Below, one piece after another: positions 34,489 to 42,776 of a stretch of DNA of 64,000 nucleotides. The notes beneath the pieces were generated by a model. The model had not been told where the DNA came from. It saw nothing but the letters and a program-made list of their open reading frames with translations, and made no database searches. Source of the stretch: Streptomyces sp. NBC_01669. GTDB taxonomy: Bacteria; Actinomycetota; Actinomycetes; Streptomycetales; Streptomycetaceae. Within the stretch, counting starts at the first letter, position 1; each line of letters starts with the position of its first letter. The DNA lies in NCBI RefSeq assembly GCF_026339735.1, contig NZ_JAPEQG010000003.1:372001-436000 (forward strand), in the 5' to 3' direction. The translations under genes were made by a program, and so were the position numbers.

Positions 34489-34566
34489 CCTCGGTGCGTT
34501 CTGCTGCTTTCTTCTGGAGGAGTGGTTGTCGGTGGCGGAGCCGGAGGTGGGGGAGGGGGTGGTGTC

Positions 34567-36246
34567 GTGTCTGGGGATGCTGCGGACATCGGCGGGAAGT
34601 CGGCTGGGCCGGTGGTCCCGGTGGGGTTGGCTCGCAGGCAGGCGGTGGACCGGTTGCTGGCGTTGGACGCGACAGGTGCGCTGACGACCTCGCATGTCCG
34701 GCTGGTCGCCGACGGCGCGGGGGTGTCGCTGCGGACGGTGTGGCGGTGGCTGGCTGCGGCCCGGGCCGAGGGCCGTGTGGATGCGCTGCCGCGGGGGCGT
34801 TTCACGGTCACTGCCGAGGTGCATGCGCGGTTGGTGCTGTGGTGCGGGAACGCGGCGGCGGTGCACCGGGAGCTGCAGGCCGAGGCGGAGGGGACGGGGG
34901 AGGGGGTGCCGTCGTTGGCGACGTTGCAGCGGGCAGTCCGCCGGGACCTGAGCCCTGGACAGCGTGCCGCGCTGGCCGGTGGGGAGCGGGCGCGGCGGCG
35001 GCACGATGTGCATCTGCGGCGGCCGCGGCAGTGGCGCAATGCCTGCTGGGAGGGTGATCACAAGCATGTGCCAGTTCAGGTGGACCTGGACGGGGAGCTG
35101 GTGTTCCCGTGGGTGACGTGGTTCATCGACTGTGCGACGAACGCGGTCACCGGGGCGGCGGTCACACCGCATCAGCCGTCCAGGGATGCGATTTTGGCGG
35201 CGTTGCGGATCGCGTTGTCCCGCGATGAGCCGGGTGGACCCTACGGGCCGGTTGGTGGTCTGCCGTCCTTGGTGCGGATCGACCGGGGCCAGGACTTTCT
35301 CTCGCGTACGGTGGGCGCGGCGCTGGGCACCTTCGCCATTCCCGTGCACTCGGTGGAGGCCTACGCGCCGCATCTGAAGGGCACGGTGGAGAACCTCAAC
35401 CGGTGCGCGCAGCGGATGCTGTTCGCCTCCCTGCCCCGATACACCCACGAGCCGGCCGCCACCGTGCGTCCTGCGGATCGGTCCAAGGACACCACGCCGC
35501 CGCTGGCGTTCATCGCGTTCGTGGAGATCTTGCTGGAGTGGGTGTCGTGGTGGAATGCCGAGCACACCTCTGCGGAGCTCGGCGGCCTGACTCCGCTGGC
35601 CGCGTGGCAGGCTGATGCGACCCCGATCCAGGATGCCGACCCTGGCCTGCTGTGGGCGTTCACCTTGGAAGGCGGCGGGCGGGCCCGCGCGCTGACCTCG
35701 AGCGGGGTGCGCTGGCGAGGTCGCTACTACATCGGCGAGTGGATGCAGGGCCTGGCAGATGCGGGTCTGCGAGTCACGGTGCGCTACCTGCCGCACCACG
35801 ACCACGAAATCGAAGTGTTCGACGCGGGCACCGACGCGTATCTGGGCCCCGCCCACCTTGCAGACGAGGCCACCGCCGAGCAGCGAGCCGCCCTGCGCCG
35901 CAGCCGCACAGCGGAAAAACGCCGCCTGGCCCGGGCACTGGCGGCAGCCGACCGCAAGCGCCGCGAACGCTACGCCGCGGTCACCACCGCCGTGCAGCCC
36001 CAGCGCCTGGGAGCGGTAACCGAGACCGAGGCCCGCGACGAGCTCGCCTCCTCGGCCCAGGCGGATCTGTCACGGCTGGCATTGCCGGACCTGATCCCGC
36101 CGGCTGCTCCACCGCCCGAGTGGCGCACCCCGCCGTCCCTCGCCGCCCGCACCCGCCACGCTCTTCCACCAAACCCGCCCTCCAGGCATAGCCCGCCCGG
36201 CCCGGACACCGCCGCCGACACCACCAGCGAGGGAGAACCTCGGTGA
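34567..36246 (+). CDS. TniA-like (Mu/Tn402-type) DDE transposase
   Basis: This 559-residue protein starts at GTG 34567 behind GGGAGGGGG. It has an N-terminal helix-turn-helix region (VSLRTVWRWLAAARAEGR). The rve core with all three acidic residues is CWEGDHKHVPV (Asp), LVRIDRGQDFLS (Asp) and HLKGTVENLNRC (Glu). A C-terminal Mu-type beta-barrel domain (RWRGRYYIGEWMQGLAD) and a basic tail follow. It is typical of transposases that need an AAA partner. It overlaps the following ATPase gene by four bases (GTGA). The partner is truncated, so the element should not move by itself. Confidence 0.88.
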   Translation: MSGDAADIGGKSAGPVVPVGLARRQAVDRLLALDATGALTTSHVRLVADGAGVSLRTVWRWLAAARAEGRVDALPRGRFTVTAEVHARLVLWCGNAAAVHRELQAEAEGTGEGVPSLATLQRAVRRDLSPGQRAALAGGERARRRHDVHLRRPRQWRNACWEGDHKHVPVQVDLDGELVFPWVTWFIDCATNAVTGAAVTPHQPSRDAILAALRIALSRDEPGGPYGPVGGLPSLVRIDRGQDFLSRTVGAALGTFAIPVHSVEAYAPHLKGTVENLNRCAQRMLFASLPRYTHEPAATVRPADRSKDTTPPLAFIAFVEILLEWVSWWNAEHTSAELGGLTPLAAWQADATPIQDADPGLLWAFTLEGGGRARALTSSGVRWRGRYYIGEWMQGLADAGLRVTVRYLPHHDHEIEVFDAGTDAYLGPAHLADEATAEQRAALRRSRTAEKRRLARALAAADRKRRERYAAVTTAVQPQRLGAVTETEARDELASSAQADLSRLALPDLIPPAAPPPEWRTPPSLAARTRHALPPNPPSRHSPPGPDTAADTTSEGEPR

Positions 36247-36641
36247 CCGCCCCGTCCTACCAGTACGTCGGCCTGCCTGACGCGCAGGTGGTGACGACCC
36301 GGGCGCTGTTGACGGCGCGGGAGAACATCATGGACACGGTCGCTGCGCGGGCGATGATGTGTATCCATGGCGGTGCGGGGTTCGGTAAGACTCTCGCCGT
36401 CAATACCTGTCTGCGCGAACTCGAGGGCTCCCGGGGTGAGGAGGTCTGCAGGGTCACCTTCCGTGCCCGTCCTACCGCCCGTGCGGTTCGCTACGAACTT
36501 TTCGACGCTCTCAACCTGGCCGGCGAGCCGCCCCGGCACCCCAGTGAGTTCGATCGCCTCCTGAAAACAGCCCTGGCCGAGCGGCCCCGTACTTTCCTCG
36601 TGGACGAGGCGCAGTGGCTGAACGGGGAGGCGTGTGGATGA
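36243..36641 (+). pseudogene. TniB/MuB-like AAA ATPase, truncated after Walker B
   Basis: The protein has only 132 residues, where such ATPases have about 250 or more. It has the lead helix, Walker A GGAGFGKT, and Walker B RTFLVDEAQWLN. Then the frame ends in GEACG, where sensor 1 and the rest should follow. The sequence joins a different block at about 36,633. TniB binds target DNA and recruits TniA, so its loss leaves the transposase without its normal helper. It is translationally coupled to the transposase. Confidence 0.82.
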
Positions 36642-36760
36642 CTGGGTTATTCGTGAGGTGGGGGTTGCTTTTCTGTAGCTGTCTCGTTGATGGATTCGGT
36701 GGCACAGGGGTTGTTCAGGTGCCGCCTTAACCAAGAGTCATTGCTGGTTGGTGGTGGAGT

Positions 36761-37819
36761 GTGGCGGGGAAGCCGTTTCTTCGGCTGGTCGAGGGTGGGC
36801 TCTGCGGCCCTGCTCCCGAGGCCGGGCAGGTACCCGATGTGTGGGCGTTCCAGACCCGCTGCGTGCAGGCATTCGCCTCGACATGGACAGCGAGAGGCTT
36901 CGCTCCCGCCACGATCGGCTGCTACAGGTCGCTGCTGGAACGGGTGCTGGACCACTATGACCGGCCGGTGTGGCAGATCGAGCCGGCCGACGTGGACGCG
37001 ATGCTCCACTCCCTGGTGGTGGCGGGGCGGGCGGCGGGGACCAGACGCCAGTACCTGCAGATGCTCCGCGCGTTCCACACCTTCGTCCAGGCCCGCTACG
37101 CCACCGAGATCCGCACCCTGTACGGCACCCCGGTGGCCAACCCGCTGGACCGGTTCAACCGGCTGCGCCATGTCTTCGACGACACCCCGCGCACCCTGCC
37201 GCCCACAGCCGAGCGCCTCACCGCGTTCTTCGCCTTCGCCCGCCAGCGCCTGACCACTACGTCCGACTACCCGGCCGCGGCAGGGGACTACGCACTGCTG
37301 CGCACCCTCTACCACTCCGCTCCCAGAGTGAGCGAAGCCATTCGCTTCGACCAATGCGACGTCCATCCCGCACTCGGCCCGACAGGCAAGCTCCACGTCC
37401 GATTCGGCAAGGCGGCCAACACCTCGGGACCTCGCTCGAGATGGGCACCCATGCTCGACGGACTGGACCAGATCCTCGCCTGGTACCTGGGAGACGTACG
37501 CCCCTTCTTCCCCGACACCGCCCCGCTGTTCTGCGACGCCCACGGCCAGCCGCTGAAGCCGGACACCGTACGCGACCGCCTCTCCCACCTCCTGGACCTG
37601 GAAGGCCGCCCCGCAGACGACCGGTTCACCCCGCACGATCTGCGCCGGGCCTGCGCGACCCACCACTACGAGAAGGGCATGGACCTGCTCACCGTCCAGC
37701 AGCTCCTCGGTCACTGGCACATCGCCTCGACGATGGCCTACGTGCGGCCCTCGCTCACCTTCGTCGAAGACGCCTGGCGCCGCGCCACGTCGACCGCCGT
37801 CACTAGCCTGGCCGGCTGA
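36761..37819 (+). CDS. Tyrosine recombinase
   Basis: This 352-residue protein starts at GTG 36761. It has a core-binding N-terminal region (FAPATIGCYRSLLERVLDHY, then MLRAFHTFVQARY). The catalytic region has LYHSAPRVSEAIRF (first Arg), then PHDLRRACATHHYEKGMDLLTVQQLLGHWHIASTMAYVRP (His-x-x-Arg, His/Trp, Tyr). All catalytic residues are present. It leads a three-gene group with the XRE regulator and the zinc-finger protein after it. It may cut and rejoin att-type sites to move this group. Confidence 0.88.
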   Translation: MAGKPFLRLVEGGLCGPAPEAGQVPDVWAFQTRCVQAFASTWTARGFAPATIGCYRSLLERVLDHYDRPVWQIEPADVDAMLHSLVVAGRAAGTRRQYLQMLRAFHTFVQARYATEIRTLYGTPVANPLDRFNRLRHVFDDTPRTLPPTAERLTAFFAFARQRLTTTSDYPAAAGDYALLRTLYHSAPRVSEAIRFDQCDVHPALGPTGKLHVRFGKAANTSGPRSRWAPMLDGLDQILAWYLGDVRPFFPDTAPLFCDAHGQPLKPDTVRDRLSHLLDLEGRPADDRFTPHDLRRACATHHYEKGMDLLTVQQLLGHWHIASTMAYVRPSLTFVEDAWRRATSTAVTSLAG

Positions 37820-37837
37820 TCCCAGGGCAGGACACCC

Positions 37838-38197
37838 ATGACCACACCACCCCCTCTGCACGCCGTCGAGCCCGTGACCCCGCCACCGCAGGTGGAGTGG
37901 AGACTTCGGATGACCGCGGCACAGCGCGGTATCTGGACCGGCACCGAACTGCGCCGCCTGCTCGCCGAGCGGGCCGGCCTCGAGCTGTCTGCGGCATCGG
38001 TGTCCGCCCTGTTCACCAAACAGCCCTCCCAGGTGAAGTTCTCCACCCTGGCCGCCCTGTGCGCCGCCCTGGACTGCACCCCAGGCGACCTGCTTACCGT
38101 CGGCGAGCCCGCCATACCCCCACCACCTACACCACGCACCACCCCACCACCTCGACAGCAGCCCGTGCCCAGCCACCGATCCCTGCCACCGCTGTGA
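37838..38197 (+). CDS. XRE-type DNA-binding protein
   Basis: This 119-residue protein begins at ATG 37838, 18 bases after the recombinase stop. Residues about 24-85 hold an HTH: GIWTGTELRRLLAERAGLELSAASVSALFTKQPSQVKFSTLAALCAALDCTPGDLL. A proline-rich end follows. Its last codons overlap the next gene by four bases (GTGA). It is likely to regulate the recombinase group or direct recombination as an excisionase-like factor. Confidence 0.8.
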   Translation: MTTPPPLHAVEPVTPPPQVEWRLRMTAAQRGIWTGTELRRLLAERAGLELSAASVSALFTKQPSQVKFSTLAALCAALDCTPGDLLTVGEPAIPPPPTPRTTPPPRQQPVPSHRSLPPL

Positions 38198-39756
38198 CCG
38201 CACCCCGCCCCGCACACCCCGCGACGGACCCGCCCACGACCACCCGTGCCACACCCTCTCGTGTCAAAGACAACTGCCCGGCCTGCCACCGACTGCGCTG
38301 GCTGCACCCCGACACCGGCCGCTGCCCCTGGTGCTCACGCACCTGCACCCTCTGCGGCGCACCACGGCGCTCCGCCCAGGACCTGTGCGCGGCATGCCGA
38401 CGCCGATCCGCAGGACAACGAGCTCGGGGCCCCTGCCAGCACTGCGGACGCCGACGTGCCCTCGACGCGGCGACCCAGCACTGCCGAGCCTGTACCGACC
38501 CCGCTGCCGCCCCGCCCCCGGCCCACTGCGAGCAATGCGGAACCAGCGGCCAGTGGGCCAAAGGCCTCTGCAAGCGCTGCTACGAGCATTCACCCCACAC
38601 CGTCCTGACCCGCGCGGCCGGCTGGGCCAAGCGCATGCCTGCCCCGCCCTCCTGGTGGAGCGGCCTCGCCGCACACCTCGCAGCGCACCGACACCCGATC
38701 TACGCGGCCGACCTCATCGCCACCACCGCGCGCCTGCTCCTCCACGCCGAGTCCTGCGACCCCCGCAGCCTCCTCGCCCGCGCCAAAAGCGATGCCCCCG
38801 AACTCGTCGGAGCGCTCACCGACTTCTTCCGCACCCACGGCCACCTCGACCCGCCCCCACGCCTCGCCGACAGACGAGCAACAACGCGCCGATCCCGCCG
38901 CATCGAGTCCACACCCGCCCCTCTGCGCTCCCAGACCGAGAAGTTCGCCGCCTTCCTCCTGCTCCAGCGCGAGCAAGCCGAACACCTGGGGCTACGGCCC
39001 AACCAGCTGAAAACCATCGAGATCCGACTCGCAGCCGTCCGCGACCTGGCCCTCCACCTCCACACCGAGGGCCACACGAACTGGGCCAGTGTCACCACCG
39101 CCCACCTGGAATCCTTCCTGGCCCTCAACCCGGCCCTCCGCGCATCCCGACTTGCTGGACTGCGTCAGTTCTTCGCGTACGCCCACCACGCCAAAGTCAT
39201 CCTCCACAACCCGACCGACCCCATAACCGCCGTACAGCACAGGGGGTTTCACGGCCCCACCCTCACTCTGACCCAACAGCGCACCCTGTACCAGCGGTGG
39301 ACCACCCACCACGACATCCACCCGCACGAGGCATTCATCGGCCTCGCCGCCCTGCTCCACGCAGCAACCATCACCGAGCTGCGCCGGTTCACTGACACCG
39401 GGATCAACCCCCATCACCACAGCGTCCACTTCCCCGGCAGATCCCTGGCCATCCCGCTCGACGACGCGACCTGGACCGCACTCCAACGCTGCCAAGAACA
39501 CCGACACCAACTCGGCTCGGACAACCCCCACCTGCTCGTCACCCGGCTCACCCGCACCCACCACGGCCCCGCCGGCGCCGCTCACATCCGCGACACCCTC
39601 GCCCCTACCGGCCTCCGGCCCCGCATCCTGCGCTCTACTCGCCTGCTCACCCTCGCCGATGAACTCGACGCCAAGATCCTCACCACCTCACTGGGGATGT
39701 CCTATGCAGGAGTCGCCCACTACCGGCCCAGCCCGAACCTCACCAAGCCAATGTGA
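38194..39756 (+). CDS. Zinc-ribbon protein with degenerate tyrosine-recombinase domain
   Basis: I start the protein at GTG 38194, overlapping the XRE stop, which gives 520 residues. The N-terminal 130 residues hold several CxxC pairs (CPACHRL, CPWCSRTCTLCG, CAAC, CQHCG, CRAC, CEQCGTSGQWAKGLCKRC). The rest looks like a tyrosine recombinase: a core-binding part (LKTIEIRLAAVRDLALHL) and an end RPRILRSTRLLTLADELDAKILTTSLGMSYAGVAHYRP. The final Tyr and one Arg are kept. Box I has ATITELRRF with no Arg at the usual place, and the HxxR His and the His/Trp are not visible. It is probably a structural partner of the active recombinase. Confidence 0.7.
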   Translation: MTAPRPAHPATDPPTTTRATPSRVKDNCPACHRLRWLHPDTGRCPWCSRTCTLCGAPRRSAQDLCAACRRRSAGQRARGPCQHCGRRRALDAATQHCRACTDPAAAPPPAHCEQCGTSGQWAKGLCKRCYEHSPHTVLTRAAGWAKRMPAPPSWWSGLAAHLAAHRHPIYAADLIATTARLLLHAESCDPRSLLARAKSDAPELVGALTDFFRTHGHLDPPPRLADRRATTRRSRRIESTPAPLRSQTEKFAAFLLLQREQAEHLGLRPNQLKTIEIRLAAVRDLALHLHTEGHTNWASVTTAHLESFLALNPALRASRLAGLRQFFAYAHHAKVILHNPTDPITAVQHRGFHGPTLTLTQQRTLYQRWTTHHDIHPHEAFIGLAALLHAATITELRRFTDTGINPHHHSVHFPGRSLAIPLDDATWTALQRCQEHRHQLGSDNPHLLVTRLTRTHHGPAGAAHIRDTLAPTGLRPRILRSTRLLTLADELDAKILTTSLGMSYAGVAHYRPSPNLTKPM

Positions 39757-39897
39757 CGGTCCGAGCCCGGCGAACTGCTTGAGCTGCTCCTCGCAATGTC
39801 TATGTCCACCCAGGCATGGTGCCTTAGCGGTCTCTGGATCACCCCACGCCGTAGAGGGCTGCCCCCCGGCACACGGCAGGCAACCCTCCGCCGGAAC

Positions 39898-42030
39898 TCA
39901 TGCCCAGTCCACGCCCAGCTCCCGCAGTGCGTCCCGCTGCTCCTGGGCAAGCTTGTCCCGCCTCGATTTGGTGTTCGAGACCCATACGCCCAGCTTGACG
40001 ACCACCGGCTCCGTCTCGCCGTCGACGACGATCTCCTCACCGTGGCCGCGCGGCACCGGCCGCTGCCCCTCCCGCTCCACCCACTGCGCGAGGGCCGCCA
40101 GACCGCGCTGGAACGCCTGCTGTGCCTTGCCCGAAGCCTTCGCCGCACGCCCAGCCGCCGGGTCCGAAGACGGCGCCTCAGCGGGCTGCACGCCCAGCTT
40201 CGACAGCCGCTCCTGCTGCTCCGGGGAGAGATGCGCCCAGGTACCCGGCTGCTTCTGCCGCTGAAGCCACTTGCCCAGGTCGTCACCGTCGAACAGCACC
40301 CCGGGTTCGATGGCCGGCAGGACGCCGTCGGCGTCGACCAGGTCCGCGAGGACGCGGTAGTGCCGCTGCCAGTCCAGCGGCCACGGGCAGTTCCAGTCTT
40401 CATCGACCGCGGCCAGCTGCTTCGCGCGCTCCGCCGCCCGCTCCGCGTCCTTGCCCAGGCCGCCCTTCCGGCGCAGGTTGGCCATGTGCTGCCCGACCGG
40501 CACCATCGCCTCGCCCTCGCCCCACACCGCGTCCTGACGCGGCGCGAGGTGCCCCGTGGCCCGCCGGTAGGACCGGAGCGCGGCGAGCTTGTTCTCCCAT
40601 GCCTCTTCGCCCGGCTCCCAGACCATCCCGGCCTCGGGCGCGTCCAGCAGGGTCTTGCGCCGTTCCTCCAGCTCCCCGGCCCGCAGGGCCTTTCGCTGCT
40701 GGTGCACCCATCGCCCAAGCGGAAAATCCTTCGTCACCCCTACTTCGGCCTCTACGTCGTAGGGCACGGCGTAGAGGCCGGTGATCTCGTTCTCTGCCCG
40801 CCACCGGAGCAGGGCCTGGTAGCCCTCCAGCCACACCAGCGACTCGGGCCGGTAGACCCGGGTGCGCAGGAAGGCCGCGATGGTCGCCGCGTCCCTCGGA
40901 GAGGAGAAGTGGAGCAGCGCCGCTTCGGCGGCGGCCTGCGTGTCGTCCTGCTCCTGGTCCTCGCCGTCGCCTTCGCCGCCGGTCCCGACGATCCGCCCTT
41001 CCTCGTCGCGCCGGACGTGGACCTTGCGCTGCCCGCTGGTGAGGGCGCGGGAGGCGAGCTGCTCGACCAGGCGTTCATCATGACTGCGAAGTCCTTGGAG
41101 GACCGCTACAAGGGGGCGGAAGCTGGCGGAGGCGACCATGTCGGTCGGGTCCTCGCCGGGCTCCAGGAAGACCGGCACGATGATCCTGGCGACCTTGGTG
41201 GAGCCGTCGCGGTTGAGCCGCAGGGCCCGGCCGATGTTCTGGACGATCTCGACCTGGGAGCCGCGGGTGTCGGCGAAGCAGACGGCCTCCACGCCCCGTT
41301 CGCCGGTGATGTCGATGCCTTCCCCGAGTACGCGAACGCTCGCGAGGAAGGCCCGGTGTACGCGTCGGCTGTTGGCGTCGATGCCGTTGGCGAACTGCCG
41401 CAGAACCTCCCGCCGCTCGCTGACGAGGTGGTCGCCGCACAGCCACGCCGACCACACCCGGTCCGGCGGGACGTGGCGGCCGGCCTCCAGCTCGTAGAAC
41501 TCCGCGTCGATCGACGACTTCGGCAGCCGGTCCGCCTGCGCCAGATCCTCGTCGGACGCCTCGGTGACGTACAGCTCCGCGGCCGTCTCCGGCAGCTTCT
41601 CCGCGAACGCGGCGGCTTCCTCCACCTTCTGGTGGAACGTCATCACGGTGCGCAGGTTGTGCGCGGCGGCGTGCTCCAAGAGCGCGGTCTGCAGGAGGGC
41701 AAGGCGGCGGCCCCGCAGCGCCTCCTCCGACAGCCCGAGGACGGGCGAGGGGTCGCGGATCTCCAGCACGTCGATCTCGAAGCCCGCCAAGATCGATTTT
41801 TCGATCGCTTCGCTCAGCCCGAGTTCGGCCAGCCACTTGCCGTAGGTCTCGGAGTCCTGGCCCATCGACGCGAGCTCCAGCTCCTGGCCGTCCGCGCCCT
41901 TCTGCGGCCGCGGAGAGGCCAGGATGCGCGGGGTCGCGGTCAGGTACAGCCGGAAGTCCGCCGGGATCCGCTGATTGTCATGGATCGCCGCCCACGGCCG
42001 CCCAAGATCACCAGCGGTGCCGTGGGCTTC
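39898..42030 (-). pseudogene. ttrA-like: TtrA-like helicase, N-terminal third missing
   Basis: From the stop at 39898 this frame is collinear with the complete helicase at 55.3-57.9 kb through more than 650 residues. It has the TATPR motif, QNIGRALRLNRDG (motif VI), and the helicase-associated repeats (WENKLAALRSYRRATGHLAPRQDAVWGEGEAM). Homology starts abruptly at DEAHGTAGDLG, exactly at motif II. Walker A (motif I) and everything before it are absent. The open frame runs a little further with unrelated codons (MKCQLNNTSHTTSLSKT). Without motif I it cannot bind ATP. TtrA-type genes belong next to Streptomyces telomeres, so this internal copy is a fossil of a former end. Confidence 0.85.
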
Positions 42031-42188
42031 GTCCGTTTTACTGAGCGAGGTCGTGTGAGAAGTGTTGTTGAGCTGGCATTTCACGTGCCGTACATGTTCA
42101 CGAGGTTGGGGACGTGGGGACGCCTATTCGCCCTGACTCTCATGCCGTACCTGTGTAAGGCGGTGAGCCCGCTGTTCCGTAAGGGCCC

Positions 42189-42776
42189 TCAGTGTGAAGG
42201 TGCGGCGGTGAGAAGGACGGTGGCGGATCGCATGCCGTCGGACGCACGCGAAGGGCGGGCCGTCCAGGGGGAGCGTGGAAGAGCAGTGAGACCAGCATCG
42301 CTGGGCGTCTGCGGCACGGCGAGACGGTCGAGGAGTTCGTTGGCGGTCTCGTGCCCGTCCACGAGGCTGCGCAGGGCCTCGGGGGTGAGATAGCGGTAGC
42401 TCTGTGGGGGGTGGAAGGCGCCGGAGCGGCGCAGATGGGCGAGGGGCACTTTGGTCCCCAGTGGGCGGGGGGTGTCTAGGAGGAGGGCGGAGGCCTGGAC
42501 GGCGCCGTCCATGTAGGCGGTGTACTCGGCGCGGCTGATGCCACAGGCTGCGCGGTGCCGTCGCCATACCTGGGCGGGTGTGGCGGTATCCACGCCGGTG
42601 AGGCGGGCCGTTCCCGTCAGGGCCATGACGGGGGAGGTGGCGTAGATGATCACGGGGGTTCCGGGCGGGACGGCGACACGCTGCCGCCGCAGTTCGACTG
42701 TCTTCTCACCGTTGAGGATGGCCGTGGCGAACCGCGGGTGGAGCGAGAGCAGCAGGGCTCGTTGGGGGGCGTTCAC
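42189..42776 (-). CDS. ASCH-domain RNA-binding protein
   Basis: This 195-residue protein starts at GTG 42776 and overlaps the upstream GNAT-PIN gene by four bases (GTGA). Residues about 8-60 are LLSLHPRFATAILNGEKTVELRRQRVAVPPGTPVIIYATSPVMALTGTARL, the ASCH beta-barrel signature, a fold related to PUA that binds RNA. The C-terminal part (RYLTPEALRSLVDGHETANELLDRLAV) is helical, with no second domain recognised. The coupling to a PIN nuclease/acetyltransferase suggests RNA modification or control. Some ASCH proteins are amidohydrolases or tRNA-related toxins. Confidence 0.8.
   Translation of the reverse strand: MNAPQRALLLSLHPRFATAILNGEKTVELRRQRVAVPPGTPVIIYATSPVMALTGTARLTGVDTATPAQVWRRHRAACGISRAEYTAYMDGAVQASALLLDTPRPLGTKVPLAHLRRSGAFHPPQSYRYLTPEALRSLVDGHETANELLDRLAVPQTPSDAGLTALPRSPWTARPSRASDGMRSATVLLTAAPSH

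Noticed and set aside
34408..35856. A 482-codon minus-strand frame over the TniA-like transposase
   Set aside because: It is a shadow of the transposase gene, whose plus-strand product has all three catalytic acids.
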